Positions 30,345 through 41,874 of a DNA stretch of 64,000 nt are shown here, one piece after another. The notes beneath the pieces are model-generated. The model was given only the letters and a program-made list of their open reading frames with translations. It searched no databases and was not told the origin of the DNA. Both the position numbers and the translations under genes were made by a program. Position 1 is the first letter of the stretch; every line of letters starts with the position of its first letter. Where the stretch lies: assembly GCF_902806685.2 (NCBI RefSeq), contig NC_048537.1, positions 15,212,720-15,276,719 of the forward strand, in the 5' to 3' direction. Source of the stretch: Maniola hyperantus (taxonomy: Eukaryota > Arthropoda > Insecta > Lepidoptera > Nymphalidae).

Positions 30345-30551
30345 CTAGCTGATGCCCGCGAATTTGTTTGCATGGAATTGAGTTTTCTAAAAATTCCGTG
30401 GGAACTCTTTGATTTTCTGGCTCAAAAATGAGTCCGTGTCACTTTCCAGGTCTTTAACTATATCCATACAAAAATAACGTCAATCCGTTGCTCTGTTTCG
30501 GCGTGGTTGAAGGACAAACAAACACTTTTACAATTTATAATATTACTAGGA
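30345..30551 (-). mobile_element. Hel-C, complete but diverged
   Basis: CTAG end intact; GCGACTTCGTCCGCG decayed to GCGAATTTGTTTGCATG. Front has ACAAACAAACACTTT. Confidence 0.7.
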
Positions 30552-30654
30552 TCCATCACTCATGATTGATGGAATTGACTAATCATTCCGTCAGGTCCGG
30601 CAGAACCCCTCGCGTCGTCTAATGAACGCCTTATTCGACGAGACAAAAGTTTTA

Positions 30655-30811
30655 TAGTCCGTACAAAATGACTCCTCACGCGCCATTTTAACTCTATATG
30701 TCGACTGTAATATCAAAAGTACGGTTCACTTTTAAAATAAGGACTAAATCGTACTTTTAACATGAAATTTGACACAACCAGTTTAAATGGTCCGTGAGGA
30801 GTTAAAAGAGA
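30655..30811. mobile_element. MITE-4 copy 1
   Basis: Inverted ends GACTCCTCACGCGCCATTT and, diverged, AAATGGTCCGTGAGGAGTT. Inside: AAAGTACGGTTCACTTTTAA and CGTACTTTTAACATGAAATT. Confidence 0.65.
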
Positions 30812-30836
30812 GAATAATATTATTTTAAAAGTATCC

Positions 30837-30859
30837 GGCGTAGACGCGGGGTCTACGCC
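30837..30859. repeat. Short perfect stem
   Basis: GGCGTAGAC, five bases, GTCTACGCC. Confidence 0.6.
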
Positions 30860-30885
30860 GTAGTCTTGGAGTTACAACTTTGTTA

Positions 30886-31057
30886 CAGCACGCGGCCGAA
30901 AGTAATGTACATCGACCTTGACATTTCGGCTTTGTAGTGTTGTCTCTGTCACTCATACCTATATGACGTTTTGTCAGTCTCAACGACAGAGACAGTGCTC
31001 TACAAATCTACTATCTCCTTCTACAAGTCGATGTACATTACTTTCGGCCGCGTACTG
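30886..31057. mobile_element. MITE-2 copy
   Basis: Starts CAGCACGCGGCCGAAAGT after TA and ends CGGCCGCGTACTG; the right TA reads TT. Confidence 0.8.
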
Positions 31058-33480
31058 TTCTGGTACTGTAGTGCCACACTAATGTTCGGGTTTCTTTAAG
31101 GTTAACATCAATGCTCTTACAACGCGATAACTCCGCCGATAATCAACGCGTTAAACTGAGTGGGCACACTTGAACGGTTAAACGTCTAATGCTAATAGAA
31201 TAAGGGTTGAAATCGTCTAACGATAAACGGCAATGTGAATGCCGTTGTAAAATTATCGCGTTAGGCCGTGGCTACACCTACGGTTAACGGCCAATAACAC
31301 GTTTTCCAACGGCGTTTCCCTTTCATGTAGCCGTGGCATAAGAAAGGTTTTTTAAAATTCCATCTTAGCAAAGCCAGGGTGGATCAACTCGTATACTAAG
31401 TACTATTGTATTAGAGAATACTAGCTAAATGCTAGAGAATACTGGCTAATAATACGAGGGCTATACCTATTTACTATGTCAGACGCGTGTAATACAATTA
31501 ACGCTCGCATTCGGCTTTAGGGTCCATATAAAGCAGTTTTATTTGCCCATGAGGCAGGCAGTAATTAATTAAGGAGCTGATAGGGCACTGATAGTAATCT
31601 TTAGTGCGTCGTTCGCGTGGATTTGATGATACAAAAATATACTTAGTACCTACTTTGGGACTTTTCCGAAAAATAGTATTTTTTTCCTGTCAGTAAATTA
31701 GATACAGAAATTAATCATAAGTAGAAGTTAATTTTAGCCCATAGGTGGAAGTAGGAATAAAGCTGTAATAGAGTGCTGTATAAGGGTGCTTTATGGTAGA
31801 AAAAATCTTTCAAAATGGATATCATTAAAAGGGAAAAATATCAATAGCAAAACTTTTTACGATGTAAAGTACCTAAGCTACTGTCACCTTTTTGAAAACG
31901 ACTTCTTTGAACGATGAATCAATTCATTTGGGTAATATCGTTTCTCAATTTGATTTATATATCAACCGATATTCGAATCTAAAATTGCCGCTGCTCATAA
32001 CAAAATTTCATTTATATTCAATTTATATCTATTTTTATCTAGGTTAATTTTTTTAATCAAAAAGAAAAGCTCTATGTATCCCTTTCTACTAGTATTTTTA
32101 TGAGTACGATTTTAAGAGCACTCCCAAATGCTAAAAATGGAAACCAAAACAAAACATTCTCAAACAAACACTGTAACAGGAATCAATAAAGATACGGGTA
32201 TTTTTTATTCGTAAACAATTCCAATAGAACAACCAAAAAGTCTTCCCTTCTATAAATCGCTATTTACTGACCGAGACCCGCGATAAAATTATTTACTTTA
32301 CTCATCCTCTATAACGCGTATCCCCAAAGACCTTAGATAACGCCTTATCTATTAGAAAATCCCGGCAAAATATATCGTCCTCATAAATTTACAGTGGATA
32401 AACGTTACCGTCCGCCAAGGTAGTTTTATACCTACTCCTAAGTTTTGTATAGTTTCGGATTGAACACCTTGACAAATCGTCTAGATACAAAGCCTTTGTT
32501 CGTTTGATATAGGTATGAACGCGGTAAAACCTAGGTAAAATTAATAAGCATAGCACGATTGCCCAAAAACGGAGTGTAATGATTTCAGGGTTCATGTAAA
32601 TGTATGTGTGGGTGTTTCTTTATTCCACCATAACTTATAAATGCCCGAACAGATTTGGATATGTAGAGTATGGTTAGAATCCTGGGATCATCCTGAATGA
32701 CACTGCCTATATTTTTTTTTTACAAAAATTCAATATGGCGGCTGCAGGTATGACGCCATTTTCAAATGTTTTTTTTTACTTTTTAGTTTGTTTTTGCTAG
32801 AGCAATCGTATTTTCCTATTTTTTTTATAACGATAAAGTACTTTACACCGAAGCCACCAGCCTCGCTGTCTTGAATTGGAAGCTTTTTATCGCTATACGT
32901 ATACAAAGCTGGTAGAATACTGAATACAGACAGGACGTTTAGTTGATCAGATTTAGCAACATTGTTATTTCTCATAAAAATGCCTAAAGACCATACAATT
33001 AGCATAGGTACCATTTTTGTCAAAAGAGTCACCAAAGGCTTTATTCATTTCGAAATTCATGACATTGTATAAGTGAACTAACTGAAAGATTAACATATTA
33101 TGTATATAATATTATAAATTAACCGATGCACGATGTGTCCAAAAATATTTTGAGATTATGAAATTAGGTTTCTTCTATTGTAGATCCTAAAAATGGCTTT
33201 CTAAATTCTGCATTTCACGTATACGAAGCCGTGGGTACAAGGGAGTCAAGGTAAAAATTTATTCAGCAGGATAACGCATATGTGAGAACGGAGCATGTAA
33301 AACAAAAGGAAATAGGAAAAGTTATTTCATGCTTCGTCTGCATGAACACACCCTGGGCGCGCGGAGGGACCGGGAAACTGTGAAAACATAATTTTCTTTA
33401 CGGCACACTCCACTGCACGGGGTTTACAGGGATAAAAACTTTGATGACAATTTCGGCATTCTAGAAATGGTTTTATAGTT
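31058..33480. other. Longest stretch without a recognised element
   Basis: About 2.4 kb. A GC-richer patch at 31080-31345 has repeated AACGG/CCGTT words and GGCTACA/TGTAGCC pairs, perhaps an old MITE. A minus-strand frame at 32730-33035 (about 100 residues) is not recognised and has no supporting context. No LINE, SINE or Helitron was seen. Confidence 0.45.
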
Positions 33481-33483
33481 AAC

Positions 33484-33858
33484 CAACTTCCAAAAAGAAA
33501 AAAATAGCAGTCAGTCGGTACTGCCGGCAGAAATTAAAAAATAATAATTTGTTAACTAATACTATTAATATTACTTTAGTTTTCACTCCGAGAGCTATTA
33601 GCGTGTCGGTGACGTAACCTTGAAGTTTTATTCCTCACAAAATGGCCTAACGCATCACTTCAATAATAATTTGTCGAAATCGGTTAGGATTTGACGGAAC
33701 GGTCATCGAGTAAAATCTTCATTCCCTATCCCGGACGAACCCTATTTGGTTTTCGGAATAAGAACTAATTTAATGCGGAGTATTAGCAATCAAATAGTAA
33801 TAGCGTTCAAATCCGTTCAGTAGTTTCAGCGTGGAGCAGGCACAAACAGACAGACAAA
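33484..33858. repeat. Unclassified repeat-like sequence
   Basis: Contains TCCGTTCAGTAGTTTCAGCG and ACAGACAGACAAAATTT, wording typical of lepidopteran Helitron-like ends, but no matching second copy was found here. Confidence 0.35.
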
Positions 33859-33859
33859 A

Positions 33860-34280
33860 TTTAAAAATTGATTTGGGGTTTATATCGATAATATTTCTTC
33901 CTCCGATTAGAATTTTAGATGACTTTTGTTTGTATGATGTGACTCTATTTTCGTATGCAAAGGTTAGGTCTCCGAGTAAGTTGTTAACATTGAAAAGCGT
34001 AGGATATAGTTTCCGATAGTACCGGACAGTCGCAGGAAGCAGCCGACGTATGTACGGAATTGCACAGGCAAAGATTTAAAATTTGTTTTGGGGTTTATAT
34101 CGATATTATTTCTTCCTCTGATTAGAATTTTAGATGACTTTTGTTTGTATGATCTGATGATCCGTATACAAACGTTAGGTCTCCGAGTATGTTGTTTACA
34201 ATTGGAAAGCGTAGGATATAGTTTCCGATTGTTCCGGACAGTAGCCGGAAGCATCCGACAGTATGTACGGACCGCGGACC
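33860..34280. repeat. Tandem duplication, about 215-base unit, two copies
   Basis: GGGGTTTATATCGAT occurs at 33875 and 34090; ATTAGAATTTTAGATGACTT, GTTAGGTCTCCGAGTA and AGCGTAGGATATAGTTTCCG follow in order in both units. Copies differ by scattered substitutions and small indels. Confidence 0.85.
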
Positions 34281-34289
34281 TGTAGGACC

Positions 34290-34317
34290 GCGAGCCCAGT
34301 TGCATGACTGGGCTCGC
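34290..34317. repeat. 11-base perfect stem
   Basis: GCGAGCCCAGT, six bases, ACTGGGCTCGC, at the right edge of the tandem duplication. Confidence 0.75.
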
Positions 34318-34411
34318 TGTCACAAAATACTTGCTTCAACATGTCGGATATATTCCGCAAGTTCTATTCCTTTTAGAAGCAGTCTGTCTAAAGATTAAAA
34401 TATTATGTAAA

Positions 34412-34572
34412 ACTAGATGGTAAATCCGGGCTAAAAAGTTGCTTTAGTCACTCTTCATGTCTTTAACTATGTTCATGGAAAAATCACGTCGATCTGTCGC
34501 GTTGCTCCATTGCGGCGTGATTGAAGGACAAACAAACCAACAAACCCACTTAATATTGTAGTGATAATATGG
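34412..34572 (-). mobile_element. Hel-C, 3' hairpin block deleted
   Basis: CTAGATGG then GGGCTAAAAAGTTGC, TCACGTCGATCTGTCGC, ACAAACAAACCAACAAAC. Confidence 0.6.
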
Positions 34573-34582
34573 GTAGTGACTA

Positions 34583-34762
34583 TTGATTTATTTTATTTTA
34601 TTTTATTTTTATTTTATTTAACAGGAAAACTTACAGCTAATATGAAAAAATGAATAGGTAAAAACAGAAGAAGATTAAAGCTAATGACAAGTTTTCACAG
34701 ATAGAATACACATAAGAATAACAAAAAAACTCGACTGGGGGAGAGAAAACAACTTAATGAAA
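34583..34762. repeat. Rep-6 copy, uninterrupted
   Basis: TTTATTTAACAGGAAAACTT through GACAAGTTTTCACAGATAG to AACTCGACTGGGGGAGAG. It shows what the 8.8-kb copy looked like before the Hel-B insertion. Confidence 0.7.
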
Positions 34763-34782
34763 CAACAATTAAATATGATACA

Positions 34783-34915
34783 GCTAGATGATGCCCAGTA
34801 CTTCGTCTACGTGAATTTAAGTTCTATGTGTGAAAATCCAGTAAGAACTCTTTGAATTGCTAAGATAAAAAGTGATCTATCTGAAGGATGCTAGCTATTT
34901 TTTGTCCAAATCGCT
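34783..34915 (-). mobile_element. Hel-A, decayed
   Basis: CTAGATGATGCCCAGTACTTCGTC-type end with diverged middle; the 5' third is missing. Confidence 0.5.
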
Positions 34916-34924
34916 TTTAAAACT

Positions 34925-35400
34925 TGTTTTGGTGTTCGTGGCGAGACCCTAACAGTTTAAAACAACAAAAACTTAAATAATTTTAAAATAAATACTATTT
35001 AATTCAAAATAGTATGCGAAGAAACTTTACTGCACAGATGCTCTCTGTTCAGTCACAACTGTTCAATATTTAGTTCTGAGCGCAAGTTTTTACACTTTAA
35101 GCGAAATAAACTTTTGTTGAGCGGTAATTAATCCAGCGCAAACTTGTTATTTTGCTGATTTTAGAATTAAACAGCAGACACGCTTGAGCACGATATTAAG
35201 CGAATTTGTATCACTACTAAATATTATCATCTTTCTTTAAAATTATAGCTTTAAGTAAACGTTTATTATTAACTAGCAACCTGGTTTCGCACGAGTAGCT
35301 TGACAGGAAATATTCCACTATTGTGTTCGTGTAACTTAAACTATTTATATTATATATATATTAAAGCTCTCTGATGACGTTTTTTTTTTCGATTTAATAG
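34925..35400. other. Unassigned AT-rich DNA
   Basis: Nothing recognised. Confidence 0.35.
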
Positions 35401-35680
35401 ACAGAGCACAGGTCTCCTCTCAGAGTGAGAAGGGTTTTGGCCATAGTCTCCCACGCTGGCCAAGTGCGGATTGGCAGACTTCACACACCTTTGAGAACAT
35501 TATGGAGAACTCTTAGGCATGCAGGTTTCCTCACGATGTTTTCCTTCACCGTTAAAGCAAGTGATATTTTAATTACTTAAAAACGCACATAACTCCGAAA
35601 AGTTAGAAGTGCGTGCCCGGGATCGAAGCCCCGACCTCCGATTGGAAGGCGGACGTCCTAACCACAAGGCTATCACAGCT
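35401..35680 (-). mobile_element. SINE-1 copy
   Basis: Head intact at right (GGCTATCACAGCT complement); the GAT tail at left is missing. Confidence 0.85.
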
Positions 35681-36020
35681 TTTCATCATCATACCGGAAA
35701 CTTATTTTTGCAAAATGCTAATAAATTACTTAACTTTCTTAGAGTATCTCTATTTCTAGTGGTGAAGACTATAGTATCTGAGATTAGTTTGTTGTCTAAT
35801 CTTTTTACTAACTAACCCGCCCCGGCTTCTCTCTGGTGAATTTCTGAAAAACCTTGGAAGTCTAATCAGGGGTAAATTCTTCCTACATCAATTATTGTCT
35901 AAGCCATAGAGAAAACTTACATGCAAAATCTTAAGTCATGTTTCTAAACCCAGCGGTTTGATTTTATTTAATCATTCGTCGATTTTCATCATTTCAACCC
36001 ATAATTCCAGTACACTTATA

Positions 36021-36125
36021 GCGCCCCTCTCAGAATGAGAAGGGTTATGACCACCACGCTGGGCAAGTGTGGATTGGCAGACTTCACAAACCGCCGAGAA
36101 CATTATGGAGTATTCTCAGATACAT
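36021..36125 (-). mobile_element. SINE-1 fragment, decayed
   Basis: CCTCTCAGAATGAGAAGGG, GGCAAGTGTGGATTGGCAG and GAACATTATGGAGTATTCTC only. Confidence 0.6.
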
Positions 36126-36139
36126 AAATCGACATGATA

Positions 36140-37427
36140 GGGCATTTAAATGAAGGGCAGATCTTCGTACAATTCCAAAAAAGGAATGATGATGATCCTT
36201 TAAAGTCTGTAAAAAATGGCGAAGCCTTGTGTCTAATTTATTTTATTCTCTCTCTTTAATAACGTCCTTAAACCTTAACTGAAATTTACATTAAGAAAAT
36301 AGCATTAGGCTCATTACAGATAGAGCGTTGTGACGACTGTAAGCTTGTATTTGCACGCTCGCGTGTAACACGTCATCATTTTTACATTATGTGGAAGATT
36401 AATTAATGCTTGGCTAAGCAATCTCACATGGTAATTGGAGATACATTTAAAGTGGAATGGCATTCTACGATAGATTGATTAGTAGCTCGTACGGATTCGA
36501 GCTCTGAAGCTCTAGTGTAACTATTTATGTTAAAGTTAACTATGCATGAATCTGTCATTTAGTATGTATGGGGAACTATGATGGGGAACCTATTGGAAAA
36601 CGTCGTGATGACATTTCAACTTAACGTAAAGCTAATATTGATTTGAAAAGTTTCACTCGTCCTTTTTTATGATATCAAAATAGTAAGTAAGCGCAAAATG
36701 CACTGAGTACTTACTTAATTTTTCTCACTTATATGACAGTTATGACTTTTAACATCAATTTTGACTTTTGCAGTTAACATTGATCGAACTGAGTCACGAT
36801 TCGAATATCTTACCGAATAAGGGCAAATTACGAGCATCTTAGGCCAGTGTTGTTATAGAACATAATATGCGTTTAAAAACACGCTGCAAAAACGCTTCAT
36901 CTGTAAAGTCTTAACTGAAATTTACATTAAGAAACGAGCATTACTTAAAATGAACCTTTGTTTTACACTCGCGTATATTTCAAAACGAACGACTGTGAAG
37001 GCGGGTTTGGGTGAATTTATTTGTTTGAATCCACCGCTAAGCACTCTATTTATTAATTTTATTAAGCTTGCTTTTAGCACCAGTGTCAACTGGTTTAATA
37101 GACATCTCTTAACTGCTTTTATGTTATGTTATGTTCATACTAAAATTTTGATAATAATGTTTCTTAACTGATTGAAAAATATTAAAAAATATTAATTGCA
37201 AGATAAAATCTTGCAATTAATATTTTTATACAACAACAAAGAAAATATAATTAACTAACTGATCCGCTCCGAATCCGTTCGGATTTCAGGACTTTTTGAA
37301 ATGCCACCCCTAACCGATTTTCAAAAATTTAAATGAATTTCCAAAAAAATATCAGCTAGCTTGGAATAGGCATGACGTAAATTGTACCTATTCCAAGCCA
37401 AGGGTAGCCAATCCCTTAACGCTGATA
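36140..37427. other. Unassigned, framed by a direct repeat and holding a hairpin
   Basis: About 35 bases (TTAACTGAAATTTACATTAAG then A-A-GCATTA) occur at 36272-36310 and 36906-36945. A perfect 20-base inverted repeat (AAAAATATTAATTGCAAGAT, spacer AAA) lies at 37185-37227. No coding homology seen. Confidence 0.5.
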
Positions 37428-37722
37428 AGCTGTGATAGCCTAGTAGTTAGAATCGGAGATCGGAGGTTCGATCCCGGGCACGCACCTCTAACTTTTCGGT
37501 TTATGTGCGTTTTACTATGTAAATAAATTTCACTTGCTTTACTGGTGAAGGAAAACATCGTGAGGAAACCTGCATGCCTGAGAGTTCTCCATAATGTTCT
37601 CAAAGGTGTGTGAAGTCTACCAATCCGCACATGGCCAGCGTGGTAGACTATGTCCAAAACCCTTCTCTCTGAGAGGAGACCCGTGCTCTGTAGTGTGCCG
37701 GTGATGGGTTGATCATGATGAT
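37428..37722 (+). mobile_element. SINE-1 copy, anticodon-stem region deleted
   Basis: TGATAGCCTAGTAGTTAGAA joins early to TCGGAGATCGGAGG; the B box and whole body are normal. Ends GTTGATCATGATG. Confidence 0.85.
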
Positions 37723-38090
37723 TGATTCACCGTTTTTAATGCCAAGTCTTCGCATTCCTCTCACGTTCGTGGCATATTCTCGTAAAAGTCTGGCACACGT
37801 CCGGATGAAATGAAACGACCGAGTCAACATCTAACAATAAATGTGTTGACGGAGTCTTTACGGTGGAGCACAAACAAAATCAAAATATTTACTGTTACCA
37901 AATATGCTTCTATTTTCATTCTAAAGAGATTTACCTAGAAGGACTACTTATGACGCAGTCACTTTTTAAACGACTTCAAGAAAGAAGGTGGTTCTCAATT
38001 CGGCTCGTTTTTTTTCGACTTTTTGTACCATAACTTTCTATATTATAAGTTATAACCACATTAAAACATTATGATTATAACACATGTATA
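37723..38090. other. Unassigned with Rep-7 fragment
   Basis: Rep-7 wording GGTGGTTCTCAATTCGGCTC at 37987-38010. Confidence 0.4.
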
Positions 38091-38227
38091 TAGTACACGA
38101 CAGGTCGAGCTGGCAATCGGGGTAGGGACGCCCCGCAGACACGCTATCCCGGTGCGGGATAGCGTGGTTGTGCGGGGCGTCCCCCCCGCCTCATACCCCG
38201 ATTGCCATCTCGACCTGTCGCGTACTG
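38091..38227. mobile_element. MITE-3 copy, 137 bases
   Basis: TA-flanked; ends TAGTACACGACAGGTCGAG and CGACCTGTCGCGTACTG. Core CTATCCCGGTGCGGGATAG is a 19-base near-palindrome. Confidence 0.85.
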
Positions 38228-39213
38228 TAGTTGACAATGGAAAACCCTACGACTTCTACATATATACCTAGTACTAGACGAGCCATTTCGAACAAAAATT
38301 TTTGCAGTCTGCAACTCGTTTTTTAACGACACGGACAAAAATCGGAAAAACCAAAAACTTGATGTGACAAAAAATCACTTTTTATTTTATTTATCATCAT
38401 ATCAATCATGATATCAATACGAAGTGATTTGTTAACGTGATTCGTCTCATATTATCAATCAGTTCGCCCTGCTCACTGAACGTATTACATAATTTGTATA
38501 AAAACCATATTCAAATGGCTTTCAACAAGGAATTTTCTAGTGCATTAAATAATAATTCCATTAAAGTTGGGATGCGGGCGAGAAAACTACTTAATTTCGC
38601 GTAAAAGACGAGCCCAGGTGCAGACGAGAGTAATGCATGATTAATGGTAGCCGGCGGGGGCGAGCCTTTCATTCTCAGTGCCTTTCCACTTTTAACTATA
38701 TCCCTGAAAATTTCGTTATCCTTAATTCTAACATGCTTTACGTACTAAACTCGAATTTTTAATTAAACAACACGTTTTGACATTAGCTAATGTCAAATCG
38801 TAAAACAATGATATCATGTTTAAGATAATAGTGATGTAGTTCAGTTCTGTCATGTGAATGAATCAATGAATCAGTTCCCGCTTCTCTATTATAATTTCAG
38901 CTCACACAAGCAGAGTAAAAAAGAAGCACTATAGAACTAGTAAATAGTTACTAAAATAACATAAGTAGCTATTTAGAAGTAGGTAAGATTGGTATAATAG
39001 TGCTTTAAAAAAGGGTTTTAGGATATTATTTACGTAAATATATATTTTATAGAGTAATTAGGCGGTCTTAGATATTATTAAACAGTTTACAGCAGGTGAT
39101 TGAGTTTTTTATAATTTTATATTATTAATTCCATTGAACCATTGACTCACAATGTTAGACACCTTTCCAAAGGTTCGGTTTTTATTTTTTATTTTTTATC
39201 GTAAACGACAATA
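38228..39213. other. Unassigned
   Basis: About 1 kb without a recognised element or convincing coding frame. Confidence 0.4.
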
Positions 39214-39394
39214 CAGTACCCGGCAAGAAATATTGTATATCGACCTTTTGAAAGAGATAGCGGTTTTGTAGAGCGTTGTCTCTGTCGTTGAGACCGACAA
39301 AACGTCACATAGGCATGAGTGACAGAGACAACGCTCTACATAGCCGAAACCTCCAAAGGTCGGTTTATGTTTGTGTACATTATTATTTGCGGTC
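39214..39394. mobile_element. MITE-2 copy, right end decayed
   Basis: Starts CAGTACCCGGCAAGAAATAT after TA; the last about 20 bases lack the CGCGTACTG end. Confidence 0.75.
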
Positions 39395-39838
39395 AAGTTT
39401 TAGTTTAATTTATATAAATAGTCTAATTAGTGATTAAGTTTGAATATAAGTTGATTTGCTTATGGAGGTGACATGACATAATCGCAAAGTAATGAAGCCC
39501 CGGATAAAAATAAAGATTAAAAAAAGGCCGGTGTATTTCAATATATTTCTTACCGGCTACTGAGGTCGGTCTATCAAGATACGTTTTCAAGCAAAATTAG
39601 GCGTTATTATTCCATGTTCGGCACTAAAGGCGTTTACGTTCACACATTTGATGTTTCGTTTTTACGTGCCGCGTTGTATTCCACGTCTACGTGTGCCGAT
39701 GAATTTTATGTGCCATGAATAAAGACAAATGTGACGACGCATTACAATGGCAATGGTGATTTGGAAATAAATAGCGTTAGGACGTTTCCTCATTATACGA
39801 TCTTATATCGGACTTGAACTAGGGACCTATCCCAGTGC
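39395..39838. other. Unassigned
   Basis: Nothing recognised. Confidence 0.3.
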
Positions 39839-39840
39839 GT

Positions 39841-39985
39841 CATCATCATCATTATGAACCGATAGCCGTCCACTGCGATTTGTACACGCCTAGGTCTTGA
39901 GCCACCTTGAGCCGCCTGAATCGAAAGGCTAACTGCTACGCGTGTGATGTCGTCTGTCCTCCTAGTTGGAGGCTTCCAACATAAA
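39841..39985 (-). pseudogene. RTE 3' fragment with (CAT)n end
   Basis: TCATCATCATCATTATGAAC, then the decayed complement of the RTE tail (CCGCCTGAATCG, GTCGTCTGTCCTCCTAG). Confidence 0.65.
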
Positions 39986-40202
39986 ATAAATGCCCTTTGT
40001 TTTAATGAGACTACTCAGATGGAAATTACCAAATAGAAAATGTTAGTAATTAGAAATATTGTAACTTTGAAATGGGTTTTGGGTTGCGCGTTCATCAAAA
40101 GTTGAGTCTGTATTAAAGTTGGAATATGACGAAATATGTAGAGCTTTATATGTAGATGACAGCTTCAGACGAAAGTTATGAGTTAAGTACATTTATAAAT
40201 TA

Positions 40203-40418
40203 CTAGCTGATGCCCACGACTTCGTACGCGTGGATTTAGATTTTTTTAATCCCGTGGGAACTCTTTGATTTCCCGGGATAAAAAGTAGCCTATGTCACTC
40301 TCCAGGTCTTTAACTATACCCATGCAACAAATCACGTTGATCCGTTGCTCTGTTGCGACGTGATTGAAGGACAAACCAACAAACAACACAACACACTTTC
40401 ACATTTATAATATGGGTA
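40203..40418 (-). mobile_element. Hel-C, complete, well preserved
   Basis: CTAGCTGATGCCCACGACTT at left, ATTTATAATATGGGTA at right, full middle (CACTCTCCAGGTCTTTAACT, CGACGTGATTGAAGGACAA). Confidence 0.85.
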
Positions 40419-40437
40419 TACTGATAGCTAGATATGA

Positions 40438-40755
40438 TAAATCAGAAATGAGATCTGTAGGAGAACCAGAGTAATTGACATAGCTCAACTGGTTGCGAAG
40501 CTGAAGTGGCAAGGGACAGGGCACATATTCGGAAAACCGATTGATGTTGAGGTCCCAAGGTGCTGGAATGGCGACCTTGCACCGGAGAGCGCAGCGTTGG
40601 AAGACCCCCTGCTAGGTGGACAGACAGCAAACGAGTCGCCGGGAACAGCTGGATTCAGGCGGTGCAGGACCGTGGCGGGTGGAAATCCTTACAAGAGACC
40701 TAAGTCCAACCGTGGTAGTCGATCGATTTACGATGATGATGAAGGTGATGATAAT
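40438..40755 (+). pseudogene. RTE LINE 3' end
   Basis: After frameshift correction by eye the plus strand reads KVLEWRPCTGERSVGRPPAR, WTDSKRVAGNSWIQAVQDRG and WKSLQETYVQPW, then GATGATGATGAAGGTGATG. The upstream part (40440-40540) is more decayed. This is the same C-terminal tail as at 11.9 kb, in opposite orientation. Confidence 0.8.
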
Positions 40756-41614
40756 TCTTGTTTGTATGATTTTATTCTCCAATTTGTTAAAATTTAGGTG
40801 ACCTGCCTGGCTTCGCCTGGATTGAAATTCAGTCTTTCGTACTGGGGGTCTTTTTCAGCCAGTTTTTCATTTTATCTATACCTACAAGACTAGCATTTCA
40901 CCCGTGACTTTTACCGTTTCGTATATTTAAGAGTTGAGATTATTTCTTCATTTATGAGTGTTGAACTATGGTAACTTTCAAAGAAAACTATTAAAAGCCC
41001 CTTAGAAAAATATTCTTTTTTACAGCTGTTGTAAAATTACCATTGAAATGAAAGTCGTCTGGTATCATAATAAAAACACAAGCTCCAACTATTTTATTGG
41101 CGAAGATCAAATTCAAAATCTTCTCATAAAAATTGTTACAGCCGACTATAAAAAGTGTTCGTTTCCTACGTGTTTTCCACCATTCAACAAGTAGGTACGT
41201 TAGATTATTGTCTTATACCTAAGCTTTACCTGAAATCTGTATCGTTAGGGGGAAATATCCGAGTTATGATTTTTCCTCGAGGAAAACTGAAAAGCGGTCA
41301 CGTCCGTGACACCGGTGCCTTTCTTGGAAGAGGAAATAAAAATATTTCTTTATTTCTAAGGTATAAACTTTATCTGTTACTAGCATTTTTTACTTTTAAG
41401 GGCTGACTTGTATCTGATTTAATAATAAACGTATCAAGTGAATCTCAATAAATGAACTTGAGCAGGTATTCTAAGGAAGATTGGCTCTTTCTAGGCAACG
41501 CTTTCCAATAATGATGTCTAGTGTCTACTTACTTTAATTTGCACGCATTTCATTTTTTATTATTTGTTGTTATAGTGGCAATATAAATACGTATTCTGTG
41601 AAAATTACAACTCT
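40756..41614. other. Unassigned
   Basis: About 860 bases with no recognised repeat. A plus-strand open stretch at 41155-41406 has no recognisable product. Confidence 0.35.
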
Positions 41615-41619
41615 CTACC

Positions 41620-41700
41620 TATTACGGTTCATGAGATACAGCCCACTGACAGAGAGACAGACAGACGGACGGACAGCGGACTTGACATCCTTCGGGTATG
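41620..41700 (+). repeat. Rep-3-related end fragment
   Basis: TACGGTTCATGAGATACAGC, GACAGACAGACGGACGGACAG, GGGTATGAAACCCTAAA: the pattern of a GACA tract followed by a GGGT/ACCC hairpin and CTAAA, as in Rep-1 and Rep-3. Confidence 0.45.
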
Positions 41701-41874
41701 AAACCCTAAAGTAGAGTGCAGCCCGCCGCAACTTCTTATCTCTTCTACGAAATTTTATTAACGCTGATGAAAACTTGATGTCAAAGGCAAAAGTCCTGGT
41801 TTGGTTTTTTTGCCTCTTCAAAAGAGGTCACGTTAGGAACAGTGTCATATCTCGTTACGTGTTCTAAGTAAAGA

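Noticed and set aside
32730..33035. Minus-strand 101-residue frame
   Set aside because: No recognised domain, low-complexity lysine-rich end, and no splice or neighbouring-gene context.
34290..34317. Rho-independent terminator-like hairpin
   Set aside because: Perfect stem, but no following U-tract and the genome is eukaryotic.
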